Positions 16,609-24,129 of a stretch of DNA of 64,000 nucleotides are shown here, one piece after another. The stretch's first letter is position 1, and each line of letters begins with the position of its first letter. A program made the translations under genes and the position numbers. The stretch is from the NCBI GenBank assembly GCA_938085425.1, contig CALKGQ010000014.1, positions 62,001 through 126,000 of the forward strand, read 5' to 3'. Origin of the DNA: an uncultured Flavobacteriales bacterium. GTDB lineage: Bacteria > Bacteroidota > Bacteroidia > Flavobacteriales_D > Sanyastnellaceae. Under the pieces are notes generated by a model. That model worked only from the letters and a program-made list of their open reading frames with translations. It searched no databases and was not told the DNA's origin.

Positions 16609-17991
16609 ATGCGTATCCACCTCATTGCCATTGGCGGAAGTGCCATGCACAATTTCGCGCTCGCCCTTGCCCATGCCGGTCACGACGTCACGGGAAGCGA
16701 CGACCAGATCTTTGAACCAAGCCGCGGACGACTTTCCTCGGCAGGACTTTTGCCTGACCAGGAAGGATGGCAACCTGACATGATCACCTCTGATTTGGAT
16801 GTGGTGATTTTGGGCATGCACGCGCGCACCGACAACCCTGAATTGTTGAAGGCCCAATCGTTGGGGCTCGCGGTGCAGTCGTACCCAGAATTTCTTCGCT
16901 TTGCCACCGAGAACAAAAAGCGCATGGTCGTGGCAGGGAGCCATGGAAAAACAACAGTCACCTCCATGATTTTGCACGCGCTCAAGGGCGCAGGCATTTC
17001 CACCGATTTGATGGTGGGTGCGCAGCTCGCTGGGTTTGACCGCATGGTTGACTTGAACGAGACGCATGAGTGGGCGGTCATTGAAGGCGATGAATACCTG
17101 AGCTCACCCGTGGACCGTCGCCCCAAATTCCTCTGGTACGGCCCCCATGTGACGGTGGTCACGGGCATTGCCTGGGACCACGTGAACGTTTTCCCCACAG
17201 AAGCGGACTACATCGCCCAGTTCCAAGCCTACCTCCTGACGGTGGAGCCCCGCGGCACCGTCGTGCATTGCACGGAAGATCAGCTCCTCAATGAAGTGGT
17301 TGCGAAGGTCGTGGCCCTGCGTCCTGACATCCATTGGGTGGGCTATGCCACCCCAAACCACAGCCCCATGGCGGGCGGCAGCCGTGTCCAATTTGGCAGC
17401 GGCCCCACCCAAGAAATGCAACTCTTGGGCGCCCACAACATGCAAAACCTCGCGGCTGCGCGGGCATGTTGCAAGGCGATGGGACTTGAGCATGAAACCT
17501 TCGACCAGGCCATGGCCAATTTCACGGGGGCGGCGCGCAGGTTGGAAGTCATGGCAGAAGATCAGGAAAAAGGGTTCATTGCTTTCCGCGACTTCGCCCA
17601 CGCCCCGTCCAAACTGAAGGCCACCCAGGCCTCCGTCGTGGGGCAGTTTCCAGAACGCGAAGTCACTGCATTGTTCGAGCTGCACACCTTCAGCAGCCTC
17701 AGCAAGGATTTTCTGCCCCAATACCGTGGCGCCATGCAGGAAGTCCACCACGCCATTGTGTACTTCGATCCCAAGGTGGTGGCGCACAAAAGACTTCCGG
17801 AGCTAGATGTGGCATTCGTCCAAGCTTCCTTTGGCAGAAGCACCCTCGAAGTGATCACGGAGGTGTCTGAACTCGAGAAAAGGTTGTTGCAAGTCCCCGA
17901 CAAACAACATGTGCTGCTCACCATGAGCAGTGGGCGGTTTGGCGGCGCTCAGCTCATCCCAACCCCACATCCAGGGACATCATCACGATGA
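16609..17991 (+). CDS. mpl: Mpl-type UDP-N-acetylmuramate ligase
   Basis: A 460-residue Mur ligase. MRIHLIAIGGSAMHNFALALAHAGHDVTGSDD is the MurC/Mpl Rossmann N-terminus (residues 1-31), followed by the ATP loop AGSHGKTTVTSMI, the central region EGDEYLSS, and DFAHAPSKLKAT in the C-terminal domain. The SAMHN glycine-box variant and EGDEY are typical of Mpl, which re-joins the recycled murein peptide to UDP-MurNAc, whereas MurC adds L-alanine; a MurC-like activity cannot be fully excluded. The start at 16609 is preferred over a GTG at 16594 because of the family N-terminus and an upstream box 4 bases away. Its last 38 bases overlap the convergent ZIP gene. Confidence 0.85.
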   Translation: MRIHLIAIGGSAMHNFALALAHAGHDVTGSDDQIFEPSRGRLSSAGLLPDQEGWQPDMITSDLDVVILGMHARTDNPELLKAQSLGLAVQSYPEFLRFATENKKRMVVAGSHGKTTVTSMILHALKGAGISTDLMVGAQLAGFDRMVDLNETHEWAVIEGDEYLSSPVDRRPKFLWYGPHVTVVTGIAWDHVNVFPTEADYIAQFQAYLLTVEPRGTVVHCTEDQLLNEVVAKVVALRPDIHWVGYATPNHSPMAGGSRVQFGSGPTQEMQLLGAHNMQNLAAARACCKAMGLEHETFDQAMANFTGAARRLEVMAEDQEKGFIAFRDFAHAPSKLKATQASVVGQFPEREVTALFELHTFSSLSKDFLPQYRGAMQEVHHAIVYFDPKVVAHKRLPELDVAFVQASFGRSTLEVITEVSELEKRLLQVPDKQHVLLTMSSGRFGGAQLIPTPHPGTSSR

Positions 17992-18775
17992 ACCCGCCGA
18001 TGAACCCAAGGGTTGCAATGTCCGTGTACTTGTCGCGTTGGGTTTCGGGGATGACTTCCTCCACCACCACGTAAATCATGGCACCCGCTGCGAACGCCAG
18101 GGCGTAAGGCAAGATGGGCCGCATGGCCATCACAGCCAATGCCCCGATCACCGCGGCCACAGGCTCCACCACGGCCGACAATTGACCAAACCACCATGCG
18201 CGGCCTCGCGACACGCCATCTCTTCTCAATGGCATGCTCACAGACAAACCTTCCGGAAAGTTCTGGATCCCAATGCCAATGGCCAGGGCCACAGCGCCCG
18301 CAGTGGTGGCCCCGTCCAAACCCAATGCGGCGGCACCAAAGAGCACGCCCACTGCAAGCCCCTCAGGGATGTTGTGCAAGGTGATGGCCAGCACCAGCAA
18401 GGTGGTTCTGTGCCAGTCCGTTTGGGGGCCTTCGGCCTCGTCCTTTTTGAAGTTGATGTGCAAGTGCGGGGTGAACTTGTCCAGGGCATAGATGAACAAC
18501 GCCCCAAGCGCAAACCCTAGCGCCGGAGGACCCACTTTGGCAAATCCCTCCCCTCCTGTCATTTCAATCGACGGGGCCAGCAACGACCAAAAACTGGCGG
18601 CCACCATCACCCCACCCGTGAACCCAAGCATGCCATCGAACCACTTGCGCTTCATGGTTTTGAAGGGAAACACCAATGCGGCACCCAGTGCCGTCATCCC
18701 CCACGTGAAAAGGGTCGCCACAAGGGCAGCCATCACTGGGCCAAGGCCCTCCATCCAAGCAATCAATGTGTTCAT
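17954..18775 (-). CDS. ZIP-family divalent metal transporter
   Basis: A 273-residue inner membrane protein with eight predicted helices. The two metal-binding helices carry the ZIP motifs: TLHNIPEGLAVG and GIQNFPEGLS, and a further VVEEVIPE in the C-terminal half. A short polar loop with HLHINFKKDEAEG lies between helices 3 and 4, where ZIP proteins often have His-rich loops. It should import Mn2+, Fe2+ or Zn2+. The start at 18775 overlaps the stop of the DtxR-family regulator by ATGA; a longer frame to 18814 would lie within that gene. Being translated with a DtxR/MntR-like repressor gene suggests Mn or Fe as substrate. Confidence 0.88.
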   Translation of the reverse strand: MNTLIAWMEGLGPVMAALVATLFTWGMTALGAALVFPFKTMKRKWFDGMLGFTGGVMVAASFWSLLAPSIEMTGGEGFAKVGPPALGFALGALFIYALDKFTPHLHINFKKDEAEGPQTDWHRTTLLVLAITLHNIPEGLAVGVLFGAAALGLDGATTAGAVALAIGIGIQNFPEGLSVSMPLRRDGVSRGRAWWFGQLSAVVEPVAAVIGALAVMAMRPILPYALAFAAGAMIYVVVEEVIPETQRDKYTDIATLGFIGGFIVMMSLDVGLG

Positions 18776-19434
18776 GGTGCACTTGTTTGTGGTCGTGCAT
18801 CTGCATTCTCCCAAGGGGTCACCAAAATGTACTGGTGCCCTTCAGCAGGCAGAGTCGTTCTTTCTTTGGGGCCAATCACTGAGCCCAGCCCAAGGTTGTT
18901 TCTTTGAAGTTGGTCGAGGACTTGCCCTTGGTCGTCCTGGACCGCACCGATTTGGCCCCAAGCCCCAGCGGGCAACTCACTCAAAGGCATCAGCACGCGC
19001 TTGTCCAAAATGTCGCCATGGACATTGGGGATGGGTTCGCCATGCGGGTCCACCTCTGGGTGGTCCAAATAGGCATCGAGCCGTTGGACGAGCTCCACGC
19101 TGTCGATGTGTTCCAACTGCTCCGCAATGTCGTGCACCTCGTCCCACCCAAAGCCGAGACGCTGGACCAGAAAGGTTTCCCAAAGCCGATGCTTCCGCAC
19201 AAGGGAAAGGGCCAAACTCCTGCCACTGGGCGTCAAGCGGGCCCCGTGGTATGGACGGTGTTCCGCCCACCCCAACTCTTGCAATACCTGCACCATGCCC
19301 GAGACGCTAGGGGCCTTCACCTGAAGGTGCGCCGCCAAATCATTCGTGGCCACCCAAGCATCGGAGCCTCCCTTTCTCTCCCCAAGCGCATAGAGCGCTT
19401 TCAAATGATCTTCTCTGTTGGTGGACTTGGCCAT
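18772..19434 (-). CDS. DtxR/MntR-family metal-dependent transcriptional regulator
   Basis: A 220-residue repressor. Residues 1-65 form the winged helix (NREDHLKALYAL, VATNDLAAHLQVKAPSVSGMVQVLQELGW), followed by the metal-binding and dimerisation domain (LVRKHRLWETFLVQRLGFGWDEVHDIAEQLEHI) and an FeoA/SH3-like C-terminal domain (about 140-220). The family senses Mn2+ or Fe2+ and shuts off metal uptake genes. It is coupled by ATGA to a ZIP transporter gene. A perfect 7-6-7 dyad lies 28 bases upstream, over the expected -33 region, and a TATCTTTG box ends 4 bases before the ATG. Autoregulation together with the transporter is therefore likely. Confidence 0.9.
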   Translation of the reverse strand: MAKSTNREDHLKALYALGERKGGSDAWVATNDLAAHLQVKAPSVSGMVQVLQELGWAEHRPYHGARLTPSGRSLALSLVRKHRLWETFLVQRLGFGWDEVHDIAEQLEHIDSVELVQRLDAYLDHPEVDPHGEPIPNVHGDILDKRVLMPLSELPAGAWGQIGAVQDDQGQVLDQLQRNNLGLGSVIGPKERTTLPAEGHQYILVTPWENADARPQTSAP

Positions 19435-19438
19435 ACGT

Positions 19439-19446
19439 CAAAGATA
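19439..19446 (-). promoter_or_regulatory. dtxR-zip operon -7 box (TATCTTTG, 4 nt before ATG)
   Basis: A perfect TAnnTTTG on the minus strand, followed by ACGT and the regulator ATG, so the mRNA is probably leaderless. Confidence 0.65.
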
Positions 19447-19461
19447 TGCTTTCGGGCCTAT

Positions 19462-19481
19462 TTTTTAGCCACACCTAAAAA
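19462..19481. promoter_or_regulatory. Probable DtxR/MntR operator
   Basis: TTTTTAG and CTAAAAA arms around a 6-base centre form a perfect inverted repeat. Read on the minus strand the centre is GTGTGG, so each half resembles TTAGG/CTAA half-sites of DtxR-type boxes. If transcription starts near 19434, the site spans about -28 to -47 and would block the polymerase at the -33 region. Confidence 0.6.
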
Positions 19482-19544
19482 TGACAATGCATCATTTCCG
19501 AATGGAATGGCGCCTTCGAGCGGAAGTTTTCTGAAATTGGGGCC

Positions 19545-20039
19545 ATGAAGCAACTGTACGTGGTCCGACATGGACACGCCGAGCCACAGCACGAAGGCGG
19601 GGACTTTCACCGACGGCTGACGGCCCAAGGGGAGCGCGAAGTGCTGGATTTGGCCCGAGCCAGTCGTCTCTGCAGGGTCGCTGGCAGCCCCTTGTGGACC
19701 AGCCCTTCACAACGCACCACACAGACAGCACAAACCCTGCTCAAAGAGTGGCAAGAAGCACCGATGAACATGCAAACCCAGGAAGAGGCCTACCTCGCGT
19801 CGGATCGGTCGTGGATTCAATGGATCCAAGATTGGGACAATGCCCACGATTCAGGATGGATTGTGGGACACAACCCTGGGTTGAGCGATTTGGTGCAACA
19901 CCTGACAGGAAGTGCCATTTCCCTCCCGACAGGAAGCATGGCGGCGCTTCAACTCGAAGTGAACCAATGGGAAGCATTGTTCAGCGGAGTGGCCCATTTG
20001 GAACGTCTCTTCACCCCTTCCATCCCCCATCTGTCATGA
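19545..20039 (+). CDS. sixA: SixA-like histidine phosphatase
   Basis: A 164-residue protein of the histidine phosphatase superfamily. The catalytic RHG is at the N-terminus (YVVRHGHAEP), followed by LTAQGEREV, SPSQRTTQTAQ with the second arginine, and VGHNPGLSDLV with the second histidine. The short size and the GHNPGLSD motif match SixA, which removes phosphate from phosphohistidine proteins. Its targets here are unknown. It overlaps the next gene by ATGA. The gene begins 110 bases from the divergent dtxR gene, and no strong TAnnTTTG box was found in front of it. Confidence 0.85.
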   Translation: MKQLYVVRHGHAEPQHEGGDFHRRLTAQGEREVLDLARASRLCRVAGSPLWTSPSQRTTQTAQTLLKEWQEAPMNMQTQEEAYLASDRSWIQWIQDWDNAHDSGWIVGHNPGLSDLVQHLTGSAISLPTGSMAALQLEVNQWEALFSGVAHLERLFTPSIPHLS

Positions 20040-21127
20040 GGGGCATCGCATGGGCTTGGTGGGTGCTGGCCTTGCTGCTCGTCGCTTTCTTTTGGCGGTT
20101 TGGACAGCTGGCCTCCTACATCCTGGCGGCCGTGGCGGTCAGTTTCGCGGGACAACCGTTGGCGTCGTGGCTGAAAACACGTCGGCTCGGGCGTTGGAAG
20201 GTGGGACCGACCTTGGCCGCAGGGCTCACCCTGGCCAGCATGGCGGGGCTGCTCTCTGGGGTCGTGATGCTTTTTGCCCCATTGGTGGCAGAACAGCTCG
20301 CTGCACTGCGGGGTTTGAATCCTGACGACTTGATCCGCCATTGGAATGAAGCCTTGGCCACTGTGGACCGATGGACAGCTGGCATCGACATGAGTGGCGA
20401 GGGAATCGCCAACAGCGCCTTTTTGGCAGAGGAGGCTTCCCAATGGATTCAAATGGAGGCGGCCGGCAGCTTTCTGACCGACTTGCTGTCCTCCATTGGC
20501 AATGTGTTTGTCGCCACGTTCTCCATCCTGTTCATGGCCTTCTTCTTTTTGCAAGAACCCCACCTTTTCAAGCACTTCGTCCTGGGCCTGACACCGCCGG
20601 ACAAACAAGCCTCAGCAGAAAAGGTCATGGCAAGGTCTGGAGAACTCCTTACCCGCTACTTCGGGGGGCTAGTCATTCAAGTGAGCATTGTGACCTTGAT
20701 TGTGGGCTTGGGCTTGACCCTCGTTGGGGTTCCCCACGGTTGGCTGCTTGGTCTTTTGGCAGGACTGTTCAATTTGATCCCATACGTGGGGCCACTTTTG
20801 GGAGCGGGCATCGGATTGTTGGTCATGATTTCAAGTGGGGTGGCGCTGGATGATTTGACCTGGGGCATGGCAGTCTACCTCGCAGCGCAGGGTGTGGACA
20901 ATGTCTTCACCCAGCCTGTGGTGTTTGCCAAGCGTGTGTTTGCCCATCCACTTGAAATTTTTGTGGTCGTGTCGGTCGCAGGCAGTTTGGGTGGGCCCGC
21001 GGGCATGGTCTTGGCCATCCCGGGCTACACCTTGCTGCGGATTGTGGGGCGCGAGTTTTTGCAGCAATTCCCTTGGGTGCAAGCCTTGACAAAGAGCATC
21101 GACAGGAACGGTCAAGAGGAGGGTTGA
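20036..21127 (+). CDS. AI-2E family (PerM-like) membrane protein
   Basis: A 363-residue membrane protein of the AI-2E/PerM (TqsA) family. The pattern is typical: two N-terminal helices, a helix pair, a long amphipathic extracellular-side segment (about 80-150), then a four-helix C-terminal core with the conserved LGVPHGWLLGLLAGLFNLIPYVGPLLGA-type region (residues about 224-250) and the QGVDNVFTQPVVFAKRV motif. Family members are proposed exporters of small molecules or ions; the name comes from an autoinducer-2 transporter and should not be taken as the function here. The ATG overlaps the sixA stop, so the two are probably co-translated. Confidence 0.87.
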   Translation: MRGIAWAWWVLALLLVAFFWRFGQLASYILAAVAVSFAGQPLASWLKTRRLGRWKVGPTLAAGLTLASMAGLLSGVVMLFAPLVAEQLAALRGLNPDDLIRHWNEALATVDRWTAGIDMSGEGIANSAFLAEEASQWIQMEAAGSFLTDLLSSIGNVFVATFSILFMAFFFLQEPHLFKHFVLGLTPPDKQASAEKVMARSGELLTRYFGGLVIQVSIVTLIVGLGLTLVGVPHGWLLGLLAGLFNLIPYVGPLLGAGIGLLVMISSGVALDDLTWGMAVYLAAQGVDNVFTQPVVFAKRVFAHPLEIFVVVSVAGSLGGPAGMVLAIPGYTLLRIVGREFLQQFPWVQALTKSIDRNGQEEG

Positions 21128-21204
21128 AGAAGGTGAACGCGGCATGTGAACAACTCCAAAAGATTTCTTGGCCCCTCCAAGGGCTCGGGTAGAACTCTTT
21201 GGTC

Positions 21205-21212
21205 TACCTTTG
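21205..21212 (+). promoter_or_regulatory. pyrG -7 promoter box (TACCTTTG)
   Basis: A perfect TAnnTTTG 18 bases before the pyrG ATG, giving a predicted leader of about 14-15 bases. Confidence 0.5.
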
Positions 21213-21215
21213 AAT

Positions 21216-21229
21216 CCCGTAACCACGGG
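21216..21229 (+). promoter_or_regulatory. Small hairpin filling the pyrG leader
   Basis: CCCGT and ACGGG arms with an AACC loop end one base before the pyrG ATG. The hairpin would be nearly the entire 5' leader and could mask the start codon. Confidence 0.4.
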
Positions 21230-21230
21230 C

Positions 21231-22934
21231 ATGTCGACTCCAACCTCTTCTTCCTCCAAATCGCTGGCCAGTGGCCGCAACAGCCGGTACATTTTTGTCA
21301 CCGGTGGGGTGAGCAGCAGTTTGGGCAAAGGCATCGTCAGCGCATCGCTCGCCAAGCTCTTGCAAGCCCGCGGGTATTCGGTGACCATTCAAAAACTGGA
21401 CCCCTACATCAACGTCGACCCTGGCACGCTCAATCCCTATGAACACGGGGAATGCTATGTCACATCGGACGGAGCGGAAACCGATTTGGACTTGGGCCAC
21501 TACGAGCGTTTTTTGAACGTGCAAACCACCCAGGCGAACAACATCACCACGGGCAGGATTTACCAAAGCGTCATCGACAAAGAACGTCGAGGCGAATACC
21601 TCGGAAAAACCGTCCAGATCATTCCACACATCACGGATGAAATCAAGCGTTGTGTGCAAATCCTCGGGTCCAAGCACGATTACGACTTTGTGATCACAGA
21701 GATTGGGGGAACCGTGGGCGACATCGAATCCCTGCCCTACATCGAGGCAGTGAGGCAAATGAAGTGGGAGTCGCCTGAAGACACCCTGGTGGTTCACTTG
21801 ACCTTGGTGCCCTACTTGTCAGCAGCAGGAGAACTCAAAACCAAGCCCACCCAGCACTCTGTGAAGCAGCTGCTGGAGTTTGGGGTGCAACCCGATGTCT
21901 TGGTCTGCAGAACAGAACATCCTCTTCCAGCCAACGTCAGGTCCAAACTCGCGCGCTTCTGCAACGTGGCCCTGGACGCTGTCATAGAAAGCATCGATGC
22001 CGACACCATCTACGACGTTCCATTGTTGATGCAAGAAGAGCGTTTCGACCAGGTCGTGCTGAAAAAGTTGGGCATGGATGGAGACGACACTTCTGCTGAC
22101 TTGTCCGAGTGGAAAAGCTTTCTCTCCAAGTACAAGAACCCCAAGAGAATTGTCAAAATTGGACTCATTGGCAAGTACGTGGAGCTCAAAGACAGCTACA
22201 AAAGCATCGCAGAAGCTCTTGACCATGCCGGTGCCCAGCTCGAGACAGAAGTTCAAGTGGATTGGATCCACAGCGAACAAATCACGCCAGACAGCGTCGC
22301 CGACCGATTGAACGGATTGGATGGCATTTTGGTGGCTCCTGGATTTGGTTCTCGCGGCATCGATGGCAAGCTCTTGAGCATCCAACATGCGCGGACAAGT
22401 GAGACGCCTTTCTTTGGCATCTGCTTGGGAATGCAATGCGCCGTCGTGGAATTCGCCCGCAATGTTTTGGGCCTCGAAGATGCACACTCCACGGAGATCA
22501 AAGAGTACACCCCTCACCCTGTCATTGATCTGATGGGGGAACAAAAGAGCATCACCAACATGGGGGGCACCATGCGCCTCGGGGAATATCCTTGCCAATT
22601 GAATGACAACTCCAAAGCGGCTTCAGCATATGGCGGCAGCTCAGAAGTGGCAGAGAGGCACCGTCATCGCTACGAATTCAACAACGCCTACCTCGGGTCT
22701 TTTGCCGAAGCGGGAATGGTGGCTTCAGGGGTGAACCCCGACAGCAAACTTGTGGAAATCGTTGAAATCCCAGCCCACCCTTATTTCGTGGCTTCTCAAT
22801 TCCATCCGGAATACGCAAGCACAGTGTTGCGACCTCATCCCCTCTTTGTGGCCTTTGTGAAGGCCGCGATTGTGGCCTCCAAGAACGTGGGAAGCACAGC
22901 AAGTCAAGCCGACAAGGCAGAGGCCAAAGGCTGA
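21231..22934 (+). CDS. pyrG: CTP synthase
   Basis: A 567-residue CTP synthase, which makes CTP from UTP, ATP and glutamine. The N-terminal synthetase domain has RYIFVTGGVSSSLGKGI, LDPYINVDPGTLNP, EHGECYVTSDGAETDLDLGHYERF-type motifs (within residues 20-90), and EIGGTVGDIES. The C-terminal class I glutamine amidotransferase domain has the nucleophile in FFGICLGMQ (C398) and the histidine-glutamate pair in SQFHPEY. The start at 21231 is chosen because it follows the promoter box; the extra Ser/Thr-rich tail of about 18 residues before the conserved domain is slightly long for the family. The 21 codons further upstream in frame precede the likely transcription start. Confidence 0.95.
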   Translation: MSTPTSSSSKSLASGRNSRYIFVTGGVSSSLGKGIVSASLAKLLQARGYSVTIQKLDPYINVDPGTLNPYEHGECYVTSDGAETDLDLGHYERFLNVQTTQANNITTGRIYQSVIDKERRGEYLGKTVQIIPHITDEIKRCVQILGSKHDYDFVITEIGGTVGDIESLPYIEAVRQMKWESPEDTLVVHLTLVPYLSAAGELKTKPTQHSVKQLLEFGVQPDVLVCRTEHPLPANVRSKLARFCNVALDAVIESIDADTIYDVPLLMQEERFDQVVLKKLGMDGDDTSADLSEWKSFLSKYKNPKRIVKIGLIGKYVELKDSYKSIAEALDHAGAQLETEVQVDWIHSEQITPDSVADRLNGLDGILVAPGFGSRGIDGKLLSIQHARTSETPFFGICLGMQCAVVEFARNVLGLEDAHSTEIKEYTPHPVIDLMGEQKSITNMGGTMRLGEYPCQLNDNSKAASAYGGSSEVAERHRHRYEFNNAYLGSFAEAGMVASGVNPDSKLVEIVEIPAHPYFVASQFHPEYASTVLRPHPLFVAFVKAAIVASKNVGSTASQADKAEAKG

Positions 22935-22942
22935 ATCAAGTG

Positions 22943-23416
22943 TCAATTGGCTGCAGGTCGCAGCATCTGTACATGGGGAATGCCGTCCTCCAAGTACGTC
23001 TCTCCGGCAGGTTCGAAGCCCAACTCTTTGTAAAATGTCTCCAGGTAGCACTGGGCTGAAATGCGGATGCCCAACCCTGGCCAATGTGCCATGCACACTT
23101 CCATGCTTTTGAGCATGACCTCTCGGCCCAAGCCTTTGCCACGCATGTCCCTACGGGTGGCGACTCGACCAATGCTAGGTTCTGCATAACTCACTCCAGG
23201 CCCCAACACCCTCGTGCAAGCTGCCACAGGCAGGCCTTTTCCGAGGGGGCCATCGCAAGCAAACACATGGATGGCCCGCAAGTCTTTGCCATCGAGTTCA
23301 CTGTAAGGACAATCCTGCTCGAGGACAAAAACATCCACACGCAACCGGAGGATGGCGTACAGCTCATCTCGGCCAAGTGCCGTCCACTCCTTGTCGTGCC
23401 AATTCATCCCTTTCAT
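22943..23416 (-). CDS. GNAT acetyltransferase, ElaA-like
   Basis: A 157-residue GNAT-fold protein close to ElaA. Seen: DELYAILRLRVDVFVLEQDCPYSE (the ElaA N-terminal pattern, about 14-37), DGKDLRAIHVFA, then the acetyl-CoA loop IGRVATRRDMRGKGLGREVM (R/Q-x-x-G-x-G/A) and FYKELGFEP near the end. The substrate is unknown. The start at 23416 is chosen because a TATTTTTG box ends 7 bases before it; an ATG at 23437 lies upstream of that box and next to a terminator, and a third ATG at 23407 is also possible. It converges on pyrG with an 8-base gap. Confidence 0.8.
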   Translation of the reverse strand: MKGMNWHDKEWTALGRDELYAILRLRVDVFVLEQDCPYSELDGKDLRAIHVFACDGPLGKGLPVAACTRVLGPGVSYAEPSIGRVATRRDMRGKGLGREVMLKSMEVCMAHWPGLGIRISAQCYLETFYKELGFEPAGETYLEDGIPHVQMLRPAAN

Positions 23417-23423
23417 CGTTCCC

Positions 23424-23431
23424 CAAAAATA
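23424..23431 (-). promoter_or_regulatory. GNAT gene -7 box (TATTTTTG, 7 nt before ATG)
   Basis: A perfect TAnnTTTG on the minus strand, placed directly after the terminator of the preceding gene. Confidence 0.5.
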
Positions 23432-23437
23432 GGGCAT

Positions 23438-23464
23438 GAAAAAAGGGGGCCGAAGCCCCCTTTT
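23438..23464 (-). terminator. Rho-independent terminator of small OMP gene
   Basis: Read on the minus strand: a GGGGGC/GCCCCC stem closed by a TTCG loop and flanked by A- and T-runs, with a T-tract at the end. It lies 20 bases after the stop at 23485. Confidence 0.85.
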
Positions 23465-23484
23465 CTATCTATTCAATTGTTTGC

Positions 23485-23925
23485 TCAGAAACGAGCTCCA
23501 AATCCAATTCCAATGGACAAGTTGTCCGAAGAGCCGTCAGGAAGCCCGAAGCTGTACTGAACGTTTGGCGTCAAGAACAACACATCTTTGAAGTCGATGT
23601 ACGTTCCGGCAGCCAAACCAGCATCAAGGTCACCTGCCACGTCAGTAGCCTGAAGACCCACCCAGTAGTCGCCCATGAAGTAGGCAGCTCCGAGGTTCAA
23701 GCCCATGTCGTCCGTAGGGCCGTTGGCAGAAGCCTGGATGACAATGTCATCGGCAACAGCGTAACCAACAGTGGGCGCGATCGCCACACCAGAGGAAAAC
23801 ACATTCAACAAAGTGGTCGCATCACCTGTACCCAGGTACCACGATCCTTGAGGTTGACCAGCATCTTGTGCTGTACCGACGAATGCAGCCGCAACTGCAA
23901 AGAGAGAAAGAACAAACTTTTTCAT
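23485..23925 (-). CDS. Small outer membrane beta-barrel protein
   Basis: A 146-residue secreted protein. MKKFVLSLFAVAAAFVGTAQ is a clear signal peptide. The mature part alternates hydrophobic and polar residues in about eight strands (for example VAIAPTVGYAVADDIVIQAS, LGAAYFMGDYWVGLQATD) and ends with an aromatic residue (GIGFGARF), as in barrel proteins assembled by the Bam machinery. It resembles the small OMP_b-brl proteins common in Bacteroidota. No enzymatic role is apparent. The open frame extends to 24225 but the N-terminal 100 residues of that version look random. A strong terminator follows, so it is probably monocistronic. Confidence 0.8.
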   Translation of the reverse strand: MKKFVLSLFAVAAAFVGTAQDAGQPQGSWYLGTGDATTLLNVFSSGVAIAPTVGYAVADDIVIQASANGPTDDMGLNLGAAYFMGDYWVGLQATDVAGDLDAGLAAGTYIDFKDVLFLTPNVQYSFGLPDGSSDNLSIGIGFGARF

Positions 23926-24129
23926 TTGAAAATGATTTAATTGTTGCCACAAAGCAACGCCTGAGCTTGTCCAGTTCACACGCCCCCTCTTCCTTTGAAT
24001 CAACAACTGGTTGTTAAACAAGGGTGTTGATTGCTGATTGTCAACATATTGCGTCGATATTTTCTGCATACGAACGACCCTGTTCATTGGACACTTCGTT
24101 GGCCAAGGCAGTCCAAGTACCTTTGAAAC
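23926..24129. other. Divergent intergenic region with small dyads
   Basis: This 204-base region lies between the small OMP gene and the ABC-F gene. It holds an AACAAC-TG-GTTGTT dyad at 24002-24015, a GTTGC/GCAAC hairpin at 23943-23958 in the predicted leader of the OMP gene, and the ABC-F promoter box at its right end. On the minus strand TTGCTTTG (23950-23957) is one mismatch from TAnnTTTG. No gene was seen. Confidence 0.5.
24118..24125 (+). promoter_or_regulatory. ABC-F gene -7 box (TACCTTTG, 4 nt before ATG)
   Basis: A perfect TAnnTTTG followed by AAAC and the ATG at 24130. Confidence 0.6.

Noticed and set aside
23417-23437. ATG at 23437 as start of the GNAT gene
   Set aside because: It is upstream of the promoter box and touches the terminator of the preceding gene; the added residues are not part of the family.
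24087-24101. TTGG words as -33 partners of the ABC-F box
   Set aside because: Spacings of 16 and 28 bases do not fit the 19-21 usual for Bacteroidota, and no common -33 word was found before the other boxes.
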